Positions 37,271-48,300 of a stretch of DNA of 64,000 nt are shown in pieces. This DNA comes from Pampus argenteus (lineage: Eukaryota; Chordata; Actinopteri; Scombriformes; Stromateidae): contig CM072874.1 in NCBI GenBank assembly GCA_036937835.1, positions 13,654,001 to 13,718,000 of the forward strand, written 5' to 3'. The notes under the pieces were generated by a model. That model did no database searches. It saw nothing but the letters and a program-made list of their open reading frames with translations, and was not told where the DNA came from. Position 1 is the stretch's first letter. Every line of letters begins with the position of its first letter. The position numbers were made by a program, and so were the translations under genes.

Positions 37271-40200
37271 AGTGAAACCCTGAGGTGGATTTAAACAGAT
37301 TTCCTGCAGGGGAAACACACTTTTTCACAGCATAAAGAAGAAAAAAAAACATACTCCATTTATATGGTTTATTTACTTTATTTTGAGGTAAACACTGTAC
37401 AACACTCCACGTTACAAGCCTCCCAGTTTTACAGGCAAATGAGAATTCCCAGTATACACTACAAAGCTACAGAGTGAGCTTTGTAACAGTCCCATGACCA
37501 GCAAAGAAGTTTCCAATTACTAACCACAATTAACAGACATAAAGATCACAGAGCATCGAGCTTGTTAAACCCCTTAAGACCCATTTACTACCAAGTATTA
37601 TGAACACACGGCTACTGTTAAATACCTCACGCAATGACGCTACTACAGAATATAATGGTAGATGATGTATTATGTCTCTTAAGTGAAAGTAGCAAAGTCC
37701 TGAATTCAATCTTGTATTTATAGGTTCGCTCTCCAAATGAATAAACAGATAAATTCAATTTAACATAATTTAATTTGTATTCTCAAATACCCATGCAGAT
37801 ATTTTCTGGTTTTATTTGTCCAGGTTTTGAGATATTTGTCTCCGCGGCAGGAACCGAAAATACATTTTGAAATGCATAACTACATTTTCATGCTTAAAAA
37901 TTTTAAAAAATACTGTTGACAATTTTCATTGAAACTGCAGTCGCTACATGAAACTGTTGATGATAAAACCTGCAGATTTACAGAGTAACAGGGACACTGA
38001 TTCATGAAAGAGATGCTAAACAAGCTCTTTTGAAAGCATGGAAACATTAGCAGCATTGATTTATTAATATGTAAGATGCATGAATGTGATATTTGGTCCA
38101 TGTTGGATTGTTTATGGATTGCCTTTCATTAGAAGTGTAGAGATGAAAATAGTACAGTATGCACAAGTTCTACTTTAGTGAAGTACTTGAGTTATTGCAT
38201 AATGTTTTCCACATATGCTACAGTATGGGTATAACATTGCATGATTTGTGATTAATATTGTACCCAAAATGACCGTGATCTGATTTGCAGATCATTTGCG
38301 TTTGTTTAAACCTGTGGCTTGTATGGAAAATTCATGCACTCTGGTATAGAAAACTCATGCACAGGACATGCGCATATGTCCTGCACACACAGATGTTTAT
38401 TATAGTTTAGACTGGACAGTATTGTTGTGATCAAACAAGTTATTTCATTACACAGTTGGGTCATTGTTTTGATTACATTTTTATAACATTTTTACGTTAT
38501 ATGTGTATGTATAATAGATGTGTAGATACAATTACACTCAACATTAAAATGAATTCCACGTGTTGATTTAGACAGGCAGGCAGTCTGCCAGCTGGCATCA
38601 ATAGCAGCTGCCTTCAGCCCTGTGGTATTGTGCATCTACTGTAAATATGAACAAAGCAGTGAATGTGCTAAACTCAGTTATCAACAGCTGGCGTGCGTAC
38701 ACGGAAACATTTGTGTGTTCCTTACGGACAGGACAAAACATGCATTGTTACAGTGTTGATGTAGTGTAATATCTGTGTGTGAGGCATTCAGTAATGATTC
38801 CATTAGATCTGAATTAAGATCAGACGATACCACAGTTTGAGGCCCCGAGAGTCATTTTCCTTCATTTCAGTTCTCTCTGCCTCCATCAGCAGGGGCTCAT
38901 GTTCCTGATATTAATTTGTTGGTTTCTTTTTTTTTTCTTTCTGTAAAGCAAACACACTTCCAAATATTTTCTTCATGAGGCATCTTTCACATGGAACCGC
39001 AATTTTCATCAATTATTTGTCTATAATATGAAAACAAACAAGACGTAAAATGCTATCATCATTGTGGCTAGATTGTTACCAGAAATCTATAATATTTAGC
39101 CAAGGCAACCTAAATCTGCACAAACACAGACTTTTACTATAGTTTAGATGTGACAAATAGGGGCAAACTTAAAAGATAAGTACAATCTTTCAAGTCTGTC
39201 TTAAAACAAGAGACAGGTATGTATGAACATTGAAACAGGTTTTGCACACTGACGCTTCATATTACCTTATACTGACCATATAAGTCAACTTCTAAATACA
39301 TTTTTGCTCAGAAGGAGGGCTACGGATTTTATGGATTGTGAGACCTAATACATATCAGGAACTGCTGGTAGCTGAGCTGCTTAAAAATGGATTGTAAATT
39401 TCTATCTTTTCTAGGTTTTTAGAAATCAAAGTTGTCTCTTAAGTGCACCAAGACATTTTTTCTGATTTGGAGAACAACCAAGAAACCTCTATGTTCTCAT
39501 GTGAACCTGGGGTCTTCAAAACTGGTAACTGTAATTGTGAAAAGTATGTTTCACACACGTGATACAACAAACATGACATCCTTGAATCTAAGAAACTGCT
39601 GTGCAACCAGACCCTGGAGGACTGATCTAATTTAATGGTGCCCATATAAATTCCTAATGCCATTCCTGTTGCTGTGGTCCTGTCTGATGAACGCTCTTGT
39701 CACATGGATTACCCTCAAGACAGAGGGCAGCACTGCTTGAATAGTAAGCCTAGTCACAGCATCATATTGGCTCATTCTGCTGCTGTGATTCGGTGCCAAT
39801 GGTTTTTGTTTGAAATACTGGAGGTCTGAGAACAAATCAAATATGACGGTATTTGAATATAAATGCAACTGCCAATCAAGACAGATTTCAGGTGTATTAA
39901 GATGCATCCTAGACGGAGTCGGTGTCACAGTGAGGTGACATGCTGCATTTTTAATCAGAAGTTAATGCACATGTGTCTTATTCCCCGCTCTTCCAGCTAA
40001 CTTGGATTGTTTTGCAATTTCAGTCAGTTGTCAGATGTTTAGTTGGGAAAGACTTCAGTTAAAGTGTGGGAACATTCATGGGTCAAAATTGCAAATTCAA
40101 CAATTCTTTTCTGTAATACTGCCCATGAATCAATCACTTTATATTCAAGCATCAAAGCATATAATACCAATATCTGTTTTAAACACAATCAGTTTTAATT

Positions 40201-40659
40201 ATTATTATTTTTATTATTATATGAAAATTAAAATATTTTGTCATTTAACTCATCTAACTAGGCACTTGGCCAGCGTATGATTGTATGTCAGTCATTGTAC
40301 TTTAAAGATCGATTCACATCTGTTTGTTATTCCAATAAGGGTATTGCTTCAGCAGCCCATTAAATATTCATTGCTAGCATCTGGTCAGTGTACATGTGCT
40401 TCCCCGTGTGTGGCCAGGAAACAGATCTGTTAAAATAGTCTGATGAAAGGATGGTTTTTATGCTTTCAGCTTTAGAGACATTTACTATTTGGCAGCAATT
40501 CCTTTGGTGGTAGAAAACACAAACAGCAGAAACTTTTGTTAACAACACAACAATGCTAAATATCATAGAATCGCTGTAAGAAGAGACCTGCTGTGAGTTT
40601 TATTTTGTATCTGTAAATTAAGCTTTTATTTGGCAAAACGGATACTTGAAGTGGCATGA

Positions 40660-41010
40660 GAGTTTGCACATGTGGTGTTGCGGGAATATGGGGTATTGGG
40701 AGCTACGAGCCATTCGGTTGCTATAGAACCACAGTGAGGACTGTGTGTTGCAAATCAGACTCGTTTTCAGTTCAGCTGGTGGGGAGGAGTGTCCTGGTTT
40801 GGGGCCTCAGATGTTGTGGTTCTATAGACGATAGGGTGACCTCCAACGGGCACTCTGACTGAATGTGAAGCAATTGCGATGAGAATCAGCACCTCCAAAT
40901 CTGAGGCCATGGTGCTCTGCAAGAAAAAAGTGGACCGCTCTCTCTGGATCGGGGGTGAGTTGCTGCCCCAAGTGAAGGAGTTAAAGTATCGGTCATCAGT
41001 GAGGGTAAGA
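40660..41010 (+). mobile_element. RTE/Rex-like LINE reverse transcriptase fragment, internally deleted
   Basis: From 40861 the plus strand encodes ECEAIAMRISTSKSEAMVLC, then KKKVDRSLWIGGELLPQVKE, then LKY. This is the palm/thumb segment of an abundant fish non-LTR retrotransposon (remembered consensus AECEAAGMRISTSKSEAMVL..GGE.LPQVEEFKYLGV). Upstream, VLREYGV at about 40674 matches an earlier part of the same protein, with the intervening sequence deleted or scrambled. The frame breaks after LKY. The copy is dead. Assignment to RTE/Rex3 rather than another clade is from memory. Confidence 0.8.
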
Positions 41011-41977
41011 GCATGAGTTTAATCAGTACAGCATCAACAGTAATGCAAGCATTGTACTGGACCATTGTGATCAAGCAAATGGTCCAAAAAGCTATGTTTT
41101 TTAATGAAATCTGACACATGAAATGCATGCATACAAAGACAATACATAATACAATGTCATCATGTAGGCATGCCAAGTCTCTCATACGTACACTACATGA
41201 GAGCTACTCGGGACACGCACATTAACTGATGGCCATTTAGCAGCGTGACTTGGAACATTCATACGTTAGTGGTCTGATTTAGGAGGAATTGTGGCATATA
41301 CTCCTCAAACGAAGATAATGGTTTTCTTTTAAGTTAAGTATTTCTTCTTCCAGTATCAATTGCTCTTTTCTATCAATTATTTATAATCACATCAACTTGC
41401 CAATGGTAAGTAAGTCTGCAGCATTTTTATGATAGCTTTGGGCTTGTGGTCGTCTTATGCTATGAAATCATCTGTTTTTCATTTCTGACTGAACAATATT
41501 GCAACCACATGAATTAAGCTTCATGATTTTTCCCATTTGCTTCCTCATGGCATGCTTAAACCATAGCACTGGACTGTAAGTGGCACCGTTGTTTCAAGCC
41601 TGTGCTATTACAGAGAAGTAACTATTTTCATTGCACAAAAACATAGTAAAAGAAGCGGGTTTTTTTTTCTTTTTTTGTTATGGATGTTACTAATCGAATT
41701 TGTGGTAGTGATTCCAAACCCTAGGCAAATGATTGCAATGGCCTGATGGGATTCTGGTATTATAATGATAAACGTGGATTCGTAATTACAAACAAACAAA
41801 CCTGCATGAATTGATTTATTGTTCACTTGGGGGGCAGTACAACAAGCTGTACATAACATTGACATATTAATATTAAGCTTGTTGTGAAAAATTGTGTTAG
41901 CACCACTTGTTTATTTACTCATATGACGAAGCAACTAAACTGCTAAAAACAGCTGCCTGCTGCTGCTGGAAATGAAG

Positions 41978-42277
41978 TGTTATTACTATAACTTATGTTC
42001 CCTGAAGGAGAGGAATGAGGTACCGTACATATAGTATAGTAAGGGTTATCACGTCCCTCTGTGACCTGACCGAATACATCTGTATTCACGCCTTTGAGTC
42101 AGATGATCTGTGGTGACGTATGTGAGGCCTCGTCTGCACATATGTACATCTGTCACCACACGCATCCTTCAGTCCGATAGCCAGTCTTCGCCGCGCCCAG
42201 ATGCACAGCGGGACAACCAAATGTTGTACATTAGTGTCTGTCCTGTCCTTTGGGGGACAGAAGTTATAGTCATAACA
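41978..42277. mobile_element. MITE-like element with about 30-bp terminal inverted repeats
   Basis: The left end TGTTATTACTATAACTTATG TTCCCTGAAGG and the reverse complement of the right end (TGTTATGACTATAACTTCTG TCCCCCAAAGG) match at about 26 of 31 bases. The 300-bp element has no coding capacity. The CTGAAGGAGAGGAATGAGGTA block next to the left end is one I remember from other fish repeats. Confidence 0.65.
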
Positions 42278-42389
42278 TTTTGTTCCCTTTTAAGTCAATT
42301 CACTCAGTACAACACATATAGTATGGAACATGTATTCATGCCACCGAACAAGAGTTATACATCCAGCACTCTAGTGCATTATTGACCCA

Positions 42390-42870
42390 GAAGAAAGGAC
42401 ACAGTGAGCCACCAGCGATACACCAGATGTCTCCAGACTTTCCTGCCTGGATCCAACCCACCTGCTCACCTGTTGCCACTCCCCAGTTGTCCTCACCTGC
42501 TGCTCATTAACCCATCAGTCCCAGTTCTGTATATATACGGCTCCTCTGTTATCTATTCCCTGCTAGCTTTTTAATGTTGCTTTGTTGTACACTTGTTTTC
42601 CAGCCGTCCCTGTCCCTGTCCCTGTCCCTGTCCCCGTCCCTGCGATTTAGAGATTCCACCTGTTTGTGACCTGCCCACCTGCCTGCCTGCCTACCTGCCG
42701 CCTGCCTTGCCCCTTTCCATTCGTTTGCCTGTTTTGGACTGCCTTCCTTTACTGACCTGTAAACTCGTCTTTTTGATTTTGTTTATTCAAGTCCTTGTCT
42801 GTCAATGCAGCTCTCTCCTCCCCAAACACAGACCACAGTATTCTATTAAAAATATATTTTTGTTACTAAA
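42390..42870 (+). mobile_element. Probable solo LTR (Ty3/Gypsy-like)
   Basis: This C/T-rich block has the composition of fish Gypsy LTRs. It has CACCTGCTCACCTG-type sequence, a TATA box TATATATA at 42530-42537, and then CCTGCCTGCCTACCTGCC-type sequence followed by a possible late AT-rich poly(A) region near 42845. A (CCCTGT)n array occupies 42606-42641. Exact ends, target duplications and an internal region were not found. Confidence 0.45.
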
Positions 42871-44918
42871 ATTCTTGCCCAGTTACTAGCTATGGTCCAT
42901 TATTAGACTGTATTTACTACCGGTGGAGGAGCTGAAGAATCAAAGTTTGTGCAACAGCTTAACTGACATCATTCTCCCAGACAGCAGAGGTAATCCAGAC
43001 AAAGGTAGACAGTTTATAATTATAGCTCCACTGGTCTTACCTGTTTCCCTTCAGGTCTCTTTTTGGCTTTATAACAGAGAGCCAAAATCAAAGCAAATTG
43101 ATTTGTAGAGATTTAAAAGGACTTAGGCGGTGCCGAGGGTATGTCGAATGATGACCATCCGGGGAAAAAGAACAGAGAGATGGGAGCTCTCTGTAGTTTG
43201 ACTCAGATTTATTGAGAGCAGGCTTTGAAGAAGATGCATATCCGAAATATCAGCCCATTCATCTGCTCAATAAATCTCCAGTGCAGACACCAGTTCGCTT
43301 ATCCCTTTTTGTTCTTTTGTTAGGCATCCTTTTTTAATGTATGCTGGGGTATTTTTAAAGGGCAGTCTGTAAATATAGTTATGTAAAAACATGATTATTG
43401 GCTTTGTTTATATGTCCTTGCATTATTTATTTATTTTTTTGTTTTTTTGTTTTTTTTGCTTTAATGTACTTCTTGAACTCCTGCTGTGAGAAATGTGACC
43501 AATAAATAAAGTTTAATGTGAAAAAGTAAAGCATGACAGCATTATGATGAGACAAGAATGTTTTTTATGGTTATATTCTGCAACACATACTCGGTCTTAT
43601 ATCCCGTTTGTGTTTTCCTGGATAAATCCTGAGCAGAGGTTTGTTTACATTGAACTGATTAGAAGTTATTGGATTCATATTGATTCTTGAGTGTTTGCTT
43701 TTGCATTAATTCCTACTTTCCCAATGTGCTTTGCTACATCACAGCAGCTGATTGTGCGAAGACAACCTGATGCTGAGATCCATTGGTTTGACATGTCCAA
43801 TGTGCCACTTATTACACAGTGACATAGGGATAGGTTTGTGTCTGACTCACATTGACTCAGACCTACAGGCAGGGCTCTGCATGCCTGCAGTTGTCTGAGA
43901 CATTCCCAAGAAAGTCTATTAGATCATTCCCTCTACAGAAGAAAAACCATACTGTGACTCACTCTGTAATTGGCTGGGGAAATGAAAGAATCAAGGAGTG
44001 TGGCAGAGAGGATACTAGGATATCCGCTGACAAATGGGAGTGGTCTTCGCTGCTAGTGACGTATCCACATTACAGCCAAGCATCTTCACTGTTGAAAATG
44101 ATGCTCAGGCCTTATAGCGTTTTGCTTAAGACCCTGATCAGTGGGTTATTGACAGTCTTACATATTAAGTATCTGTCTGGATTGTCCTAAAAGAACTTGA
44201 GGGCTTTAAATGTAAGAAAAAAAACACATATTTGTACCCTATTATTATTATTATTATTATTATTATTAAGTCAAATGTATAAAAAGCAAACTTCAGGCAC
44301 TTCTGCACAAAGCAATGTTGTTATATAAGGTATAATACAAGCTTTTATATGGCTTCATTCATTAGAGAATTAAAATACTGATCTACCAGTAGGCTATGTA
44401 TTCATTCATGAGGCTTCAAAGCCTCAACAAAAGTACTTTACACTGGCAATCAATTACATATTGTTTCTCAACCAATCAATTGATAATCAAACTTCTTGCA
44501 TTTGTTACTGTAACTTACACATATCAATATTAAAACCTATGCAAAATATTAAAAATAGGCTAATTGATAGTAGCCTAATACTTCAAATAAACAAGGGAAG
44601 TCAGTGATTATTAGTCTTACCTGTATGTTCATACTGCAACTCTCCATTGTTGATGAATCTGTCGTTGTTTTCTCGTTGTTTTCTTGATCTAATGTTAACA
44701 CTGTTACTATCATAGAATAAAATATTAGCTGGAATCAGATAATTTGTATATTTCTTTTCTTTAAAAAATTTATTTTGTGTTGATTGACTAGCCTGATCTA
44801 TTAATATAATAATAATTTCACTTACATTTCAGAGATTGTACAGCAAGAAGTACAAAATTAAAGAGTAACAAGTCATAACCCACATTTATAGCTGCTATGT
44901 TGATGAATAAGCTGATTT
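42871..44918. other. Intergenic, upstream of PDLIM4
   Basis: No gene is recognised. Contents include a repeat-like tail with GAAGAAG...CGAAAT at 43222-43252 followed by AATAAATCT, a T-rich stretch ending AATAAATAAAG near 43510, and an (ATT)n microsatellite at about 44240-44270. The frame at 43852-44190 (+) has no recognisable homology. Confidence 0.55.
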
Positions 44919-44950
44919 TGTGTGTGTGTGTGTGTGTGTGTATGTGTGCG

Positions 44951-44982
<32 letters not shown>
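44919..44982. repeat. (TG)n microsatellite just upstream of the PDLIM4 promoter
   Basis: This is an interrupted TG tract (TATG and GCGGCG interruptions) about 150-200 bp upstream of the inferred PDLIM4 start. Confidence 0.95.
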
Positions 44983-44983
<1 letters not shown>

Positions 44984-45059
44984 TCCTTATCCCTCACACT
45001 TCACATGTTGTCGCGTATCTCCTCGTCGTAGAGCCCTGTCTCCTCCCACTCCGTATAGA

Positions 45060-45282
45060 CCGGGTGAAGGCGGGCAGGACGGCCCGTCATCTCACGTCAG
45101 AGGCGGCTTCGTTATTTAAACTTGAATCAAGAGAAGAGGAAAGTTTTCACAGCCGGGACGTCGTTGCCTAGCAGCTGTTCACAGGACTTTGGATAGTTGA
45201 CATTGTATCGAGGAGCCGCGGACATTTCTTCTCTCATTCCGCAAGTCTGTCGTCTGTACGTTTCATCTTTTCGCAGTCTAAA
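45060..45282 (+). promoter_or_regulatory. PDLIM4: PDLIM4 core promoter and 5' UTR
   Basis: A CpG-rich block carries a CRE-like CACGTCAG at about 45093 and a TATA-like TATTTAAA at 45113-45120. The expected start is near 45145, giving a 5' UTR of roughly 135 nt before the ATG at 45283. No upstream splice acceptor is needed. Confidence 0.5.
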
Positions 45283-45384
45283 ATGCCAAACATGCCCCAG
45301 ACCGTGACACTAAAGGGACCCTCTCCTTGGGGTTTTCGCCTGGTGGGAGGACGTGATTTCAGCACACCGTTAACTATCTCCAGG
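45283..45384 (+). CDS. PDLIM4: PDLIM4 exon 1
   Basis: This exon has 34 codons, MPNMPQTVTLKGPSPWGFRL then VGGRDFSTPLTISR, ending phase 0 before GTAGGT. A second Met at codon 4 (45292) would also serve as the start; the human protein begins near that point (MPHSVTLRG). Confidence 0.93.
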
Positions 45385-48300
45385 GTAGGTAACAACGCTG
45401 CTGTGTGTTGTGTATCCATTCATTGAAACGGAGGGAGTCGACACCTCAGGGCAGCTCAGTGTGTTTTTTTTAATCTTCATATAAACGACTTTTTTTTTTT
45501 TTTTTTTTGCCATTTCCAGGCTACCCATAGTATATGACAGTCGGTGTAAGGGATGCAGGGAACTGAGTGTCTAATTAATCCTAAATATAAGGTTTGCCAA
45601 CGTCTAATTAAAGGCTAAGTGTATTAACAGGAGCTCTACTCTAAATCTGCCAGATGGTGCTGTCTAATTCCTGGCAGCAAAAGTTGCCTGTACAGTTTAT
45701 TGAGCCATTACGTTTGGCCAGCCGTCGATTAGGCTATATGGCTTTCAATATCATAATGTTTTTTTAAGAGCACTATATAATTTATTAATATTATAGTCTT
45801 AATTATAACTACACAAATATAAGGACTCCCTTAAACAGGTGATGATTCCTGTCAATCCTTAATTGTGAATTTCTAAATAATACCATTTCAACTTTTTTTG
45901 ACTATGTGACAGTGAGTGACATCCAGGTGGTTATGAGACCGGCTGTAAAGTGATATTATATCTGGGATTCTGGATAATGATACTGATTATTGTTGCTGTA
46001 TTATTAGGTGTTTTTGAATTATTGTTAATGATATTGATAGTACTAGTAGTATCGGTATCGGCAGTGGTATTCACAAACCTTCGTGAACTTTCCTGACCCT
46101 TAGAATATGGGTCAAGAGTCAGTGTGCTGGCAGTGGATCTGGCAGTAGCCAATAGTTCACCCTGGCCAGGGTAAACACATCCCGCTCCTGCTGCAGGGTT
46201 TGCAGAAGGGGGGGGGCTGACATTTGTTTTTCATCAGAGCTCATTGGTGCTGCTGAGGGATTCCAGGTGTTGTGCTCAGCTGCATCACCAGCCTCAAACT
46301 GACCCTTTAAATACAAGGCCCTAGCACTTCAAACTAGAGGTGTAATTTTTAGATTTATGGCGGGTAATTAATGACTTTGAAAGAGAAGCATAATAACCCC
46401 CCCCCCCCGAAGGTCACCTGAAATATTCACTTCATCCCTAAAAAGAGTTGTGATGCAGTGATGAGGCAAACTGTGGCTCACAGTGTGTAAGCCAAGAGTC
46501 TTGACACTAGTGCGTCTGTAGGTTTGTGGTTTCTGTATTTAAGACTCACTTGTTAACTTGGCACTTTCATGTCTCCAAATGACAGTGTAGCTGAACTTTG
46601 CAACTTTAAATTTATGGAAAACAACGTCTTCTTGCAGTGGCACAGATATCATTGGTGCTATCTAGCTTTCTGTGGACAGAAGACTCACTTTATGTGTGAG
46701 ATTCATGTTTCAGTTTGTCTCTCTTTTTGCATGGAGCAGAGTTTCCAATAGAGGCCATGCCCAAGACCAGAATTAATTTGGAAAAAAAGGGCAAATCTAC
46801 TCTGCAGCCCATTTTTGTTCATGCTGACTTGCTGAAAATGCTGCAGCTTCAGGGGATCTCAGGTTTTGTGATGCGCATCATGCTTACTTTAATAATTTAT
46901 ACAGCAGAACAAGTCCTGGTTCCAAATGATTTCACAATCCCTAAATTTTGTTTGCTCAATTTTTGCATACTTGCATAACTGCCAATATGACTACCATGCC
47001 ATTTGCAGGTAAGTTCTTTTCTGCATTGTGAACATTGCGTACATTTGTTATGGTGACAGTGAAAATGTATTACAGGCTACACTGATTGCGCTGAGGGTGA
47101 CAATGAAAACTAGCCTTCACATGGAATAACTGCTTGCCATAATAAATAATATCGGCTGCCTGATAATTAGAGAAGGAAACAGCTGGTAAGATGTAAGCAT
47201 ATTTAGAAAAACATGTCATATCAGAGGCATAAATACACAGGCTTTCAGCAGCAGATCCCAACATTACACTGCCTCCTGCAGCGTCTTTTTGCTCTCTACT
47301 AACCATTACAGAGCTGTTCAATGTCCAATTGACGTCACAGGCTCCAAAACATCAGCTGACAATAGCAAATGGTGTATTGGCAGAGCTTAGTAACTGTTTT
47401 ATCCTGAGGTCTAATATTCAAGTTCACACAAGGATATAAGTCTAAATTAATTTCAAGTAGGTGATTAAAAAAAAATACAAACAAAACAGAGATCGTGGGA
47501 AAAGAATCCTCTCGCTTCACCTCATGGGAGCCGGTTATATTCTAACGTTGAAGCAAGATGTTCATTCATTGCTGCAGATACATCCTGAACTTGCGATTTA
47601 TCACACGTCACACTTTCTGCATTCTTGCTGTACAGGACATGCCCAAGACAGCAATTACAATGTGCCGAATGGTGACACAGAAAGAGATACATGGAGGGAG
47701 AGGAAGAGTGAGTTTCAAACAAGAATAGTTTATATCTTACAGTATCCAGAATAGCTCTTTGGGGGGCATTTTTAGTATCATTTAAACCTTGTAACAAACC
47801 AGAGAAGTCTGAAGGGTGTAGCAGTGTCTGCTGCCCTTTATATGTTAGCCAAGAGAAGAGAAGTTGTTATTCTTAAGCTTAACAGTATTTCATGCAGTCA
47901 TATCTCTACTTTGCATGAGTGACAGATCCCCCCCCCCCTCTTTCTACATGTCTCTGCATATATAAAAAGGAACCGCCATGAGCCACCTGCACTTGGAGAG
48001 AGTGAAAGTTGTAAATACCAGAAAACAAGTTCTGATGGCAGCAGCTGGTTCGTCGCTTAAAGTCCCAGGATAAGCCCATTATTACCCTAACAGCTTATTA
48101 GAGCATGAGTCAGTTAAGAGCGCATCTATTTGACTCTCAAAATATTTGCTCTGATACTGTGCATCGCGTGTTAGCTTGTTAAATGACGGAATGAGTGGCA
48201 GTGAAACTGAAAGATCATAAAATCGCTGATGCAACTACGGCGGTATTTAGCGAGGATGCGTTGAATACTGCGGCTGTGGTATAAACTGAGGTAAAACCGA

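Larger units (their letters stand above)
31326..40659. other. Intergenic, no gene recognised
   Basis: No coding gene is seen. Contents include a TTAAAGGGGACAT element end at 34792, (CA)n at about 34584-34630, (TG)n at about 35655-35688 and 36641-36688, a perfect 10-bp-arm palindrome at 36478-36501, and an 18-bp tandem repeat at 37220-37270. A stretch at about 33770-33900 ending in AATAAAGA resembles a retroelement tail. The reading frame at 32456-32656 (+) is not recognisable as any protein. Confidence 0.55.

Noticed and set aside
43852..44190. 112-codon plus-strand frame upstream of PDLIM4
   Set aside because: No recognisable motif, codon pattern or splice sites; its length is within chance for 64 kb.
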